Positions 1 to 7,623 of a stretch of 19,247 bases of DNA are shown piece after piece. The stretch spans positions 1-19,247 of the forward strand of contig CAZECE010000037.1 of the NCBI GenBank assembly GCA_964510525.1, in the 5' to 3' direction. Origin of the DNA: CAZECE01 sp964510525. GTDB taxonomy: Bacteria; Pseudomonadota; Gammaproteobacteria; Pseudomonadales; JANQJO01. Position 1 is the stretch's first letter. Each line of letters opens with the position of its first letter. The notes below the pieces were generated by a model. It did not search any database. It had not been told where the DNA came from and was given only the letters and a program-made list of their open reading frames with translations. The translations under genes and the position numbers were made by a program.

Positions 1-747
1 GTTCTTGTAGCGGTAAAGCGCGTTGTTGATTACAACGTAAAAGTGCGTCCTAAGGCTGATGGCTCAGGCGCAGACTTGGCGAACGTAAAAATGTCTATCA
101 ACCCATTTTGTGAAATTGCGGTTGAAGAGGCGGTTCGACTAAAAGAAAAAGGCGTAGCTAGCGAAATTGTGGTGGTTTCCATTGGCCCTAAAGTGTGCCA
201 AGAGCAAATTCGTACCGCGCTGGCCTTGGGCGCTGATCGGGGTGTGTTGATCGAAACCGAGACCTTTCCTGAGCCGCTTGGGGTGGCCAAGTTGTTAAAT
301 GCCGTTGTTAAAGAAGAGCAGCCTGATCTGATTATCTTGGGTAAACAGTCTATTGATGGCGATAATAATCAAACCGGTCAGATGCTGGGGGCTTTAACTG
401 GTTATGGTCAGGGTACTTTTGCTTCAGAAGTGTCCGTTGAAGAAGGTAAGGTCAGTGTGACCCGAGAAATCGATGGTGGTTTGCAGACGGTCAAGTTGAG
501 TGTGCCGGCCATTGTCACGACGGATCTTCGATTAAACGAACCTCGTTATGCGTCATTGCCTAATATCATGAAAGCTAAGAAAAAGCCCTTGGACATCAAA
601 ACACCCGCTGATCTTGGTGTGGATGTGACCCCAAGAACCCAGGTAATCGCGGTCGAGCCACCGGCTGAGCGCCAAGCGGGTATTAAAGTTAGTAGTGTTG
701 AAGAATTGGTCGATAAATTGAAAAATGAAGCCAAGGTCATTGGTTAA
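1..747 (+). CDS. etfB: Electron transfer flavoprotein beta subunit (5' end cut by window)
   Basis: Small subunit of the soluble ETF heterodimer, which takes electrons from acyl-CoA and related dehydrogenases and hands them to ETF:quinone oxidoreductase. The reading frame is open from base 1 (V-L-V-A-V-K-R-V-V-D-Y), the normal EtfB beginning lacking only about two residues, so the real start lies just outside the window. The GTG at base 43 is an internal valine, not the start. Visible hallmarks are KMSINPFCEIAVEEAVRLKE near the N-terminus, the KQSIDGDNNQTGQM nucleotide-binding region, and the EtfB family signature (VTREIDGG...VPAIVTTDLR) from about residue 155. The implied length, about 250 residues, is normal for the family. 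etfA follows after 45 bp on the same strand, so the two are surely one operon. Identification is very secure. Confidence 0.97.
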   Translation, partial: VLVAVKRVVDYNVKVRPKADGSGADLANVKMSINPFCEIAVEEAVRLKEKGVASEIVVVSIGPKVCQEQIRTALALGADRGVLIETETFPEPLGVAKLLNAVVKEEQPDLIILGKQSIDGDNNQTGQMLGALTGYGQGTFASEVSVEEGKVSVTREIDGGLQTVKLSVPAIVTTDLRLNEPRYASLPNIMKAKKKPLDIKTPADLGVDVTPRTQVIAVEPPAERQAGIKVSSVEELVDKLKNEAKVIG

Positions 748-779
748 AGCTGACTTGGATTAAAAGCTGACTTAATTAA
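746..779. repeat. 17-bp tandem duplication in the etfB-etfA spacer
   Basis: The spacer holds two consecutive copies of a 17-bp unit, each beginning AAAGCTGACTT, at 746-762 and 763-779. The first 11 bases are identical and the remaining six diverge. The first copy overlaps the last bases of the etfB stop codon. It lengthens the gap in front of the etfA ribosome binding site. Confidence 0.8.
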
Positions 780-792
780 TTGAGGAAAAAAT

Positions 793-1725
793 ATGAGTAT
801 TTTGATTTACGCCGAGCATGATGGTCAAAGTTTGAAAGCCACAACGGCGTCTTTGGTGGCCGCGGCCAATGCCATTGGTGGTGATGTGACAGTTTTAGTG
901 GCTGGTCAAGGTGTCCAAAGCATCGCTGAAGCCGCACAAAGTATTGCGGGTGTCAGCAAGGTCTTGGTGGCCGATGATGCGGCTTATCAGTACCAATTGG
1001 CTGAAAATGTGGCTTTGCTGGTGGCAGAAATCGGCAAGTCTTATCAGCACGTGATAGCAGCGGCCAGCACCACAGGTAAAAACTTCATACCGCGTGCTGC
1101 GGCTTTATTGGATGTGCAGCCGGTTTCCGATGTCATTGGTGTGGTGGACGCCGATACGTTTAAACGGCCGATTTATGCTGGCAATGCGATTGAGACAGTT
1201 AAAATCAATGACGCGATTAAAGTCATGACCGTTCGGCCAACGTCTTTTGATGCCGTGGCCTTAGAAGGTGGGTCGGCTGCGCTGGAGACGGCTTCGAGTA
1301 CTGAGTCTGCTGGCGTGTCTGAATTTGTCAGTGAAGCGCTGGCTGAAAGTGATCGTCCTGAACTGGGCAGTGCCCGGGTGGTGATCTCGGGTGGTCGCGG
1401 CATGCAAAATGGTGAGAACTTTAAAATATTAGAGTCTCTTGCAGACAAATTAGGCGCAGCCCTGGGCGCGTCTCGTGCGGCCGTCGATGCGGGCTTTGTG
1501 CCGAACGATATGCAGGTAGGTCAAACAGGTAAAATCGTCGCGCCAGAGCTGTATATTGCTGTGGGTATCTCGGGTGCTATTCAGCATTTGGCGGGTATGA
1601 AAGACAGTAAGGTCATTGTTGCCATCAACAAAGATGAAGAGGCGCCGATTTTTCAGGTGGCCGATTATGGATTGGTAGCTGATTTGTTTGAAGCCGTGCC
1701 TGAAATGGATAAGCTGCTGGCTTAA
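793..1725 (+). CDS. etfA: Electron transfer flavoprotein alpha subunit
   Basis: Large, FAD-carrying subunit of ETF, partner of the upstream EtfB. The 310-residue length is typical. The N-terminal half is the Rossmann-like domain shared with EtfB. The C-terminal half is the FAD domain, starting at VVISGGRGM, with SRAAVDAGFVPNDMQVGQTG and the EtfA family signature between residues 253 and 279 (LYIAVGISGAIQH, then VIVAIN). The ATG at 793 is preceded by GAGGAAAAAAT, a good ribosome binding site, and no better start competes. Transcription probably enters from etfB and stops at the hairpin 33-60 bp after the stop codon. No electron-transfer dehydrogenase or ETF-QO gene is visible in the window. 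Confidence 0.98.
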   Translation: MSILIYAEHDGQSLKATTASLVAAANAIGGDVTVLVAGQGVQSIAEAAQSIAGVSKVLVADDAAYQYQLAENVALLVAEIGKSYQHVIAAASTTGKNFIPRAAALLDVQPVSDVIGVVDADTFKRPIYAGNAIETVKINDAIKVMTVRPTSFDAVALEGGSAALETASSTESAGVSEFVSEALAESDRPELGSARVVISGGRGMQNGENFKILESLADKLGAALGASRAAVDAGFVPNDMQVGQTGKIVAPELYIAVGISGAIQHLAGMKDSKVIVAINKDEEAPIFQVADYGLVADLFEAVPEMDKLLA

Positions 1726-1731
1726 CAGCGG

Positions 1732-2241
1732 TTAAAATTTTCTTGGCCGATTTTCTGAAGAGGCTGCACGTATCCAGTGCAGCCTTTTTTTGAGTGCGGC
1801 ACCAATGGCCTGTTTCAGGCTGGGTTGGAAGTCTGTGCTTTTTTCGGGTGCCTGAGCTGGGTTTAAATCCACGGTTTTCATCTGACTGAAGGCGGTTATT
1901 TGGCCAAGATAGAATCGCAGGATGGGTTCCAGCCCTTCGTCTTTTTTCTGGTTGATAAAGGCTAAGAAGGCATTTTGAAAATCGGACCCTTGCAAGTGGC
2001 AAAATGGGTAATCGCCCGGATATCGTTGCAGAAAGTTGACCAGATTGTCGATTCGGAATTCGATGTGCGTTGGGCAGGTCTGACTGGAAAAATATTTCAG
2101 CACATCGTGGATTAGGTCGCGCTTGATCGAGATGTCGTTTTCGCTGATGGATTTGTGGTGATCTTTGGCTTGCTCCAATTTACAAGCCACGCTTTGTTTC
2201 TCTTTGAGTTTGAGCTTTTCTAACTTTAATGTCTGGATCAC
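1732..2241 (-). CDS. Uncharacterised 169-residue cytoplasmic protein
   Basis: I do not recognise this protein. It has no signal peptide or membrane segment. The N-terminus is very Lys-rich (KLEKLKLKEKQ) and likely helical. The central part (about residues 40-110) looks like a compact helical domain, with DLIHDVLKYF, FRIDNLVNFLQRYPGDYPFCHLQ and DEGLEPILRFYLGQITAFSQM. A less ordered tail ends in basic residues. GTG at 2241 is preferred because AAGGTGG (2250-2256) sits 8 nt upstream of it. A GTG at 2253 would add four residues but has its purine-rich stretch directly abutting the codon. The gene converges on etfA, its stop lies 6 bp from the etfA stop, and its last codons form the etfA terminator. 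Its domain-like composition argues that it is real, but this rests on sequence character alone. Confidence 0.65.
   Translation of the reverse strand: MIQTLKLEKLKLKEKQSVACKLEQAKDHHKSISENDISIKRDLIHDVLKYFSSQTCPTHIEFRIDNLVNFLQRYPGDYPFCHLQGSDFQNAFLAFINQKKDEGLEPILRFYLGQITAFSQMKTVDLNPAQAPEKSTDFQPSLKQAIGAALKKRLHWIRAASSENRPRKF
1758..1791 (+). terminator. Rho-independent terminator of the etfBA operon
   Basis: A perfect 9-bp stem, AGGCTGCAC at 1761-1769 and GTGCAGCCT at 1777-1785, encloses a 7-nt loop (GTATCCA). It is followed by a run of seven T (1785-1791). The T run lies only on the plus-strand side, so it should end transcripts coming from etfA and not those from the opposing gene. The whole hairpin lies inside the last codons of the convergent reading frame. 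Confidence 0.92.
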
Positions 2242-2255
2242 TCGTCTTACCACCT

Positions 2256-2284
2256 TCCCTAATTAGCTTCTCAGCTCCCTAATT
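2256..2284. repeat. TCCCTAATT direct repeat, 20-bp period
   Basis: TCCCTAATT occurs at 2256-2264 and 2276-2284, exactly 20 bp apart, about two helical turns. On the minus strand this duplicates AATTAGGGA just upstream of the 169-residue gene, so the proximal copy borders its ribosome binding site. It may be a binding-site pair or only a relic of duplication. Confidence 0.5.
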
Positions 2285-2307
2285 TGCGCTAACTCTTTAT
2301 TGGACTG

Positions 2308-2325
2308 CACAGAATTCACAGAATT
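2308..2325. repeat. Perfect 9-bp tandem duplication
   Basis: CACAGAATT is present twice head to tail (2308-2316 and 2317-2325) in the leader region of the minus-strand gene. No function can be read from it. Confidence 0.8.
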
Positions 2326-2449
2326 AAAGTGTGCTGAGTTGCGCCCTGTTTGGCAGTATAAAAAGAGCGATGGGTTGAGTGCTATGGCTGATAACATTTT
2401 GCTGCTGAATAGATACGCGCTTTTACAACTCATCCGAATTAACACCTGT

Positions 2450-2465
2450 TGGCCTGGTAATTGCT
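2450..2465 (+). promoter_or_regulatory. Candidate sigma-54 (RpoN) promoter for fliK
   Basis: The sequence TGGCCT-GGTAA-TTGCT fits the sigma-54 pattern TGGCAC-N5-TTGCW. The invariant GG and GC are exactly 10 bases apart, and 9 of the 11 specified positions match. It reads towards fliK, and the expected start near 2477 would give a leader of about 105 nt. Flagellar genes in polar-flagellated gammaproteobacteria are commonly RpoN/FleQ dependent, which supports the match. Sigma-54-like strings can arise by chance, so confidence is moderate. Confidence 0.55.
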
Positions 2466-2541
2466 CTATGGCTTAGTAGCTGCTGTTTTACTGAGCCACT
2501 TGTTTTGCTTAGCAAAGGCCGTAACTCATTACGTAAACATT

Positions 2542-2569
2542 ATTATTGCGAATTTATTATTGCGAATTT
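2542..2569. repeat. Perfect 14-bp tandem duplication abutting the fliK ribosome binding site
   Basis: ATTATTGCGAATTT occurs twice head to tail (2542-2555 and 2556-2569) with no mismatch. The second copy ends one base before GGAG (2570-2573) of fliK. The second copy and the ribosome binding site therefore share the immediate leader, and copy number would alter the leader without touching the coding frame. Confidence 0.85.
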
Positions 2570-2581
2570 GGAGCGATTAGA

Positions 2582-3934
2582 ATGCAACCTAACCCCGCGA
2601 TGCCCTTGCTGGATCTTGGTCTTGGTATTAAAAGTGCGCCTGATAAGGCGGGATTGTCTAAGGAGAGATTGTCTAAGGAAGGGTTGCCTAATGAAGAGCA
2701 GGCGGGAGGGAATCAGCAAGTTATTGATTCGAATAATAAAAACTCTACTGCCGAACCAGCAAACTCCGCATCAAACTCAGCATCAAATCAAGAGGCTTCA
2801 GAGTTTGATCAGGTTTTAAACTCACAAGTTGACAGCTTGGTAAAAGAAGATGCCGTGGGCTCTGAGTTCGCTGAGCTGAGCTTAGCGTCTCAGGGTATGT
2901 CTCTTAATCGTGAAGCATTAACCACTGAAGATCTGGGAGCAGGGGTAAACCGTCGTGAAGGCATCGGAGAAATGTTGCCGGTTATGGGGCTGGAAGCGGA
3001 CTCGACGCAGGCAAGTTTTGTTGACGGTGCCGAAGGGTTACCGCAGGCAGTGGCCTCGTCATCATCAAAAGAGGCTTTGTTGGCTGCAAAGCCAGAGCTT
3101 GACCCCCATCAGGCTAATCAGTTGAGTGCAAAACAAGCGGCGCTTTTGAGGTCTTTAGAGTCTCAGGCGGCATCTGCGGCAACTGCAGTTAATGGAGAGA
3201 GTGATCATGGTTTGGACCAGCTGGATGAACTGGGTCTGAATGATTTAGACCAGAAAGTCGCGTCCATGCGGTTGGGGAGTCGTAAAGAGGAAGGGGTGGT
3301 TGATTTAGCGAAGGTGTTATCTTCTGAGGCGGAAGGTGGTGCTCTTGAAAAATTATCGACGTCTAAAGCGGGTCAAAATACTTCTTCTGGTAACACGGGC
3401 AATAGCGCTTTACCGATGCAGGCTAACATGTCACAGCCATCAGGGGTGAATACCACGGCTGGTCTTGAACAAAAACCGGAGGTTTTTACAAAATTGCATA
3501 CGGCTATCTCAAGACCGGAATGGGCTGAAGCCTTTCAAGGGCGCGTCAGTTGGGTGATGAAGCAAGATGCCCCAGGGGCCATGATTATGATTGATCCGCC
3601 TGAGCTGGGTCCGATTCGCGTTGAAATCAATCGCTCTGCAGAGCAGGTTCAGCTGACTTTTTATGTCAATCATGCCACCACGAAAGACGTCTTGGAAAGC
3701 CAGCTCGCACGCTTGCGGGAGTCGTTAGGGGCTGATGGTCAGCAGGTTGACGTTGATGTTCGGGAAGAGTCTGAGCAAGGAGCTTCTGGTGAGGGGCGCT
3801 TAGGCGATGGGGCATCAGGTGAAACCGGGCAGGCACGGCAAGGCGCTATTGGACCAGATGGAGAAATGCAAGACGAAGTCACCTCGTTAAGTAAGATAGA
3901 GCCGGTGACGGGGTTGTTGGATTTTTATATTTAG
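2582..3934 (+). CDS. fliK: Flagellar hook-length control protein FliK
   Basis: FliK is the secreted ruler that measures the flagellar hook and switches the export apparatus from hook to filament substrates. ATG 2582 is chosen because GGAG lies at 2570-2573, 8 nt upstream; an upstream TTG at 2546 lies within a duplicated leader. The protein is 450 residues. Residues 1-310 are Ser/Gln/Glu/Ala-rich, low-complexity and poorly conserved, as usual for FliK. Residues 314-393 form the conserved C-terminal Flg_hook domain, with the typical DPPELGPIRVEI core (near residue 338) and VNHATTKDVLESQLARLRESL. A Gly/Glu-rich tail follows. No other flagellar gene is nearby, which is unusual because fliK commonly sits in the fliE-fliR cluster. 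A candidate sigma-54 promoter precedes it. It converges on the SulP gene with only 19 bp between stops. Confidence 0.9.
   Translation: MQPNPAMPLLDLGLGIKSAPDKAGLSKERLSKEGLPNEEQAGGNQQVIDSNNKNSTAEPANSASNSASNQEASEFDQVLNSQVDSLVKEDAVGSEFAELSLASQGMSLNREALTTEDLGAGVNRREGIGEMLPVMGLEADSTQASFVDGAEGLPQAVASSSSKEALLAAKPELDPHQANQLSAKQAALLRSLESQAASAATAVNGESDHGLDQLDELGLNDLDQKVASMRLGSRKEEGVVDLAKVLSSEAEGGALEKLSTSKAGQNTSSGNTGNSALPMQANMSQPSGVNTTAGLEQKPEVFTKLHTAISRPEWAEAFQGRVSWVMKQDAPGAMIMIDPPELGPIRVEINRSAEQVQLTFYVNHATTKDVLESQLARLRESLGADGQQVDVDVREESEQGASGEGRLGDGASGETGQARQGAIGPDGEMQDEVTSLSKIEPVTGLLDFYI
2651..2695 (+). repeat. 15-bp repeat (three copies) in the fliK N-terminal region
   Basis: Three consecutive 15-bp units (2651-2665, 2666-2680, 2681-2695) begin GGATTGTCTAAGGAG, the third being more diverged. 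They encode GLSKE, RLSKE and GLPNE, so the reading frame is kept. The repeat lies in the disordered ruler part, where length may affect hook length. Confidence 0.75.
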
Positions 3935-3953
3935 CGGGGTATCGGATGCCGGG

Positions 3954-5588
3954 TTAGTGAACCGCTTTTTGCAGGGCTTCTAAGCGGGTTTGGCAGAGCT
4001 GAGTGCCGGACATTAATTCAAATACCCCAAGGCGATCCAAGCTTCTGTGCGCCTGCTTCGTGGGTTTAACGATATAAACTGTACGACCCAGTGCAATGGA
4101 CTCTTTGATGGCATTTTCAATCGCCAGCGATACTGAGACATCGATCAGTGGGACAGAGCTCAAGTCCAAGACCACGGACTCATAGGGCAACTCTGAATGT
4201 TGTTGTCGGGAGATCACTTTGGCGACGCCAAAAATCATTGGTCCGCTTAGATAGATCAATAGGACACGCCCTTCTGCGCTGTCTAATAAGGCTTTTTCCT
4301 GCTTAGAAAGAGAGATATCGTCGTCGGCGTCGCTGATGGCTTTGACGTTCTTGGCTTGGAGTGCGCTGAGTTTTTCAATCGTTAGAATATTGGCAATAAA
4401 AACCCCTAAACCGACGGCGACAATCAAATCAACAAAGATCGTCAGCAGCATCACGCCGTACATGATTAAGGCCGCATGCTTGCTGGCTTTGTGAGCGCGT
4501 TTAACAAAGCTCCAGTCTAATATATCGACGCCTACTTTGATGGCAATGCCGGCTAACACGGCCAGCGGTATGTGTTTCAGTAAATGGGAGGCTCCCAGTA
4601 CAAACACGACCAGAGAAAGGGCGCGTATTAATCCTGAGACAGCGGTGCGTGCGCCACATTGAATGTTCACAATGGTGCCCATCGTGGCACCCGCGCCAGG
4701 TAAGCCCCCTAAAATCCCCGATAGCAAGTTGCCGATACCTTGGCCAATCAGTTCTTTGTTAGGCTTATGCTCAACTCGAGTCAGGCTATCAGAAATGACA
4801 GCCGTTAATAGGGAGTCGATGCAACCGAGTGTACCTAAAACAATGCCATCAACCAGCATGGACGTGATTTGCTCTGGGGTAAAGTGCGGTAGCTGTAGGC
4901 TGGGTAGGCTAATGGAAATTTGCCCAATACGTTGAATGTCGGCATGTTCAAAGAGAAAAATTGACATCAAGGTGATGATAATGAGTGCAGTTAGTTGCGC
5001 CGGAATGTATTTTTTCAATTTTTTTGGCATAAAAAACAATAGGAGTAACGTCATCAACCCAAGGAGTGCTTCATTCGGGTTTACTTGGCGAGCTAACTCA
5101 GGGAAGGCATGGAGCACACCCATGACCCCGCCTGGGGGGATGGGCTGACCTAAGAGTGGCGCTAATTGCAAGATGATTAAAATCACCCCGACACCGGACA
5201 TAAATCCGGAGACCACGCTGTAGGGCATCAGGGTGATGTAATTCCCCAGTTTTAGCGCACCAATCAGTATTTGAAAGACACCGGCGATCATCACCACAGT
5301 AAACGCCATGGCGATTCCGTTATCAGGGTGTTGTGCCACTAAATTCGTCACAACGGCGGTCATGACCACGGTCATTGGGCCTGTGGGCTCAGAAATCAGG
5401 GTGGGGGTGCCGCCAAAGAGAGCGGCAAAAAAACCAATGATAATGGCACCATAGAGTCCAGCTTCGGGCCCAACGCCCGAGGCCACACCAAAGGTCAACG
5501 CTAAGGGTAAGGAGACGATAGCAGCTGTTAGCCCCCCATATAGGTCGCCTTTTAAGCTGCTCAGGTTGAGCGTATTCAAAAAAAACAT
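3954..5588 (-). CDS. SulP-family anion transporter, BicA-like sodium-bicarbonate symporter
   Basis: An inner-membrane transporter of the SulP/SLC26 family, 544 residues: about twelve hydrophobic segments, then a cytoplasmic STAS domain (about 435-540, from GRVLLIYLSGPMIFG). It strongly resembles cyanobacterial BicA, including GGTPTLISEPTGPMT (59-73), GCIDSLLTAVISDSLTR and PGAGATMGT. From ATG 5588, T69, D258, T262 and G304 fall at the same numbers as the sodium-site residues I recall for Synechocystis BicA, and the distance from Met to GDLYGG is also the same. A TTG at 5606 would add six residues and overlap ligA; neither start has a clear ribosome binding site. The ATG lies 10 bp after the ligA stop, so translational coupling is likely. 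Bicarbonate is the best-supported substrate, but sulfate or another anion is possible without assay. Confidence 0.9.
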   Translation of the reverse strand: MFFLNTLNLSSLKGDLYGGLTAAIVSLPLALTFGVASGVGPEAGLYGAIIIGFFAALFGGTPTLISEPTGPMTVVMTAVVTNLVAQHPDNGIAMAFTVVMIAGVFQILIGALKLGNYITLMPYSVVSGFMSGVGVILIILQLAPLLGQPIPPGGVMGVLHAFPELARQVNPNEALLGLMTLLLLFFMPKKLKKYIPAQLTALIIITLMSIFLFEHADIQRIGQISISLPSLQLPHFTPEQITSMLVDGIVLGTLGCIDSLLTAVISDSLTRVEHKPNKELIGQGIGNLLSGILGGLPGAGATMGTIVNIQCGARTAVSGLIRALSLVVFVLGASHLLKHIPLAVLAGIAIKVGVDILDWSFVKRAHKASKHAALIMYGVMLLTIFVDLIVAVGLGVFIANILTIEKLSALQAKNVKAISDADDDISLSKQEKALLDSAEGRVLLIYLSGPMIFGVAKVISRQQHSELPYESVVLDLSSVPLIDVSVSLAIENAIKESIALGRTVYIVKPTKQAHRSLDRLGVFELMSGTQLCQTRLEALQKAVH

Positions 5589-5598
5589 GCGAATGATA

Positions 5599-7623
5599 TT
5601 ACTCAATCTGAGCTAAAAAAGCTTCCTCTGAAAGAACGGTCACCTGTAGTTGCTTGGCTTTGGTTAATTTCGATCCGGCTTTGTCGCCTGCAATTAAGTA
5701 ATCGGTTTGCGCGGATAAGCTGCTGCTGACTTTACCGCCGGCTTTTTGAATCAGGGCTTTGGCTTGATCGCGTGACATCTTACTTAACGTACCGGTCAGT
5801 ACACAGCGTTTGCCGGCAAAAAAACCCTCTTTTACTGTGTTAGCAGGGGCTTCGGGAGTTGGCCAATGTACGCCGCTGTTTTGCAATTGATCTATTAAAG
5901 CCAAGTGTCGTTTTGCGGAAAAAAATGTAATTAGGTTGTGGCAAGCGACAGGGCCAATGTCTGGGACTGCTAACAAGGCTTCTTCATCGGCTGCAATCAA
6001 GGAGGGTAAACTTCTAAAGTGTTCGGCCAGCCGTTGGGCGGTGGTTTCTCCAACTTCTCGAATGCCCAATGCATATAAAAATCGAGCGAGCGTTGTGGAT
6101 TTACTGGTTTCAAGTGCTTCGAGTAAATTGGTGGCTGACTTTTTTCCCATGCGCTCCAATGCGGCGATGTCTTCAATGTTCAGATTGAACAAATCAGCGA
6201 CATGTTCAATCAGTTTCTGATCGACAAGTTGCTCCACTAATTTATCACCTAAGCCTTCAATATCCATGGCGCGTCTTGAGGCAAAGTGTTTAATCGATTC
6301 TTTCATTTGAGCTGAACAGGTGATGCCGCCAGTGCACCGAATAGCGCTTTGATCTTCTTCTTGGGCCAGAGGTGATTCGCAGATCGGGCATTGAGTGGGG
6401 AACTGGATTTTTCGAGTGCGTTTGGGGCGTTTCGCTGTAATGGGTTTGACTATTTTGGGGATAACATCGCCCGCTCGATAAACGATTACGGTATCGCCAA
6501 TGCGAACATCCAGTCGCTCAATTTCATCTTGGTTGTGTAAGGTGGCATTGCGGACGATTACTCCGCCAACTTCAACAGGTGCTAGTTTGGCGACTGGGGT
6601 GATGGCGCCGGTTCTGCCGACCTGAAATTCCACATCTAATAACTCAGTGGTGGCTTCAATGGCCGGGAATTTATGAGCGATGGCCCAGCGGGGGGCCCTT
6701 GACACAAACCCTAATGTTTCTTGTTGCTCTAGGTGGTTAACTTTATAAACAATACCATCGATTTCGTAGTCGAGATTGGGGCGTTTCTCGAGAAGCTGGT
6801 TATAAAAAGCCAGTAAGTCGTCTACATCCATGGCGGTTTGGATTTCAGGATTGATGCGTAAGCCCCAGGTTTTGAGTTTTTGCAGTCGATCCCAGTGAGT
6901 CTTTGGAAGTGAGGCGTGGTCAGGTTGGTAATGACCTAAGCCATAAAAATAAATCTCTAAGGGGCGCTTGGCTGTAATCTGTGAGTCCAGCTGTCGCAAG
7001 CTTCCAGCAGCCGCATTGCGGGGGTTAGCAAATTTTTTCTCATTAGATTCAAGGCTGTTGTTTAGGGATTCGAAGCCACTCTTACTGATAAAGACTTCGC
7101 CACGAACTTCCAGTAAGTCGGGGTAGTCAGATCCAGATAATTGAAGGGGTACCGAGCGGATGGTGCGCACATTTTGGGTGATGTCTTCTCCTTGATGGCC
7201 ATCGCCCCGAGTGGCCGCTTGAATCAATTGACCGTTGTTGTAGGTGAGGCTAACGGCAAGTCCATCGAGTTTGGGTTCGCAAACCCATTCGATGGGGGAT
7301 TCAGTTAGGTTTTTGTGCGTGCGTTGATAAAACTCGGTTAATTGTTCACTAGAGAATACGTTGTTCAATGACAACATGGGCAGCTGATGCACCACGGAAC
7401 CAAAGGCTTTCAGTGGGCTGGCCCCAACTCGTTGCGTTGGGGAGTTCGCTGAAATCAGCTCTGGGTGCTGTGTTTCTAACTCTGATAGCTTGTTGAAGAG
7501 GGTGTCGTACTCGGCATCACTGATGATTGGATCGTCGAGTACGTAGTAGCGGTGATTGTGTTGGTCGAGCTGTTCTCTGAGTGATTGGATTTCAGCTGTT
7601 GCTGATTTTATTGACTTGCTCAT
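5599..7623 (-). CDS. ligA: NAD-dependent DNA ligase LigA
   Basis: Seals nicks in duplex DNA during replication and repair, using NAD+. It is 674 residues, the usual size. Domain order is complete: the Ia region (HNHRYYVLDDPIISDAEYD, residues 22-40); the adenylation domain with catalytic K118 in CEPKLDG; the OB fold (FQVGRTGAITPVAKLAPV); a four-cysteine zinc finger (C412, C415, C430, C436); helix-hairpin-helix repeats; and a C-terminal BRCT domain (about 595-674, from GFFAGKRCVLTGTL). The ATG overlaps the TGA of the upstream DUF4340 gene as ATGA, and GAGG sits only one base before it, so translation is probably coupled. In many gammaproteobacteria ligA follows zipA. Here it is the fourth gene of an ABC-transporter operon instead. 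No catalytic residue appears missing. Confidence 0.98.
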   Translation of the reverse strand: MSKSIKSATAEIQSLREQLDQHNHRYYVLDDPIISDAEYDTLFNKLSELETQHPELISANSPTQRVGASPLKAFGSVVHQLPMLSLNNVFSSEQLTEFYQRTHKNLTESPIEWVCEPKLDGLAVSLTYNNGQLIQAATRGDGHQGEDITQNVRTIRSVPLQLSGSDYPDLLEVRGEVFISKSGFESLNNSLESNEKKFANPRNAAAGSLRQLDSQITAKRPLEIYFYGLGHYQPDHASLPKTHWDRLQKLKTWGLRINPEIQTAMDVDDLLAFYNQLLEKRPNLDYEIDGIVYKVNHLEQQETLGFVSRAPRWAIAHKFPAIEATTELLDVEFQVGRTGAITPVAKLAPVEVGGVIVRNATLHNQDEIERLDVRIGDTVIVYRAGDVIPKIVKPITAKRPKRTRKIQFPTQCPICESPLAQEEDQSAIRCTGGITCSAQMKESIKHFASRRAMDIEGLGDKLVEQLVDQKLIEHVADLFNLNIEDIAALERMGKKSATNLLEALETSKSTTLARFLYALGIREVGETTAQRLAEHFRSLPSLIAADEEALLAVPDIGPVACHNLITFFSAKRHLALIDQLQNSGVHWPTPEAPANTVKEGFFAGKRCVLTGTLSKMSRDQAKALIQKAGGKVSSSLSAQTDYLIAGDKAGSKLTKAKQLQVTVLSEEAFLAQIE

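Larger units (their letters stand above)
2242..2581. other. Divergent intergenic region between the 169-residue gene and fliK
   Basis: This 340-bp stretch has no convincing gene. The minus-strand frame at 2263-2445 lacks a ribosome binding site and resembles no known family. The region contains a candidate sigma-54 promoter reading towards fliK, two perfect tandem duplications (9-bp and 14-bp units), and a TCCCTAATT pair spaced exactly 20 bp, beside the start of the minus-strand gene. No hairpin-plus-T-run terminator is seen. Confidence 0.6.

Noticed and set aside
43..747. etfB starting at GTG 43
   Set aside because: The frame is open to base 1 and the upstream codons match the conserved EtfB N-terminus, so the true start lies outside the window.
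2263..2445. Small minus-strand reading frame in the fliK leader region
   Set aside because: No ribosome binding site, no recognisable protein character, and it covers repeats and AT-rich leader sequence.
3935..3953. Terminator between fliK and the SulP gene
   Set aside because: The gap is only 19 bp and shows no stem with a T run on either strand.
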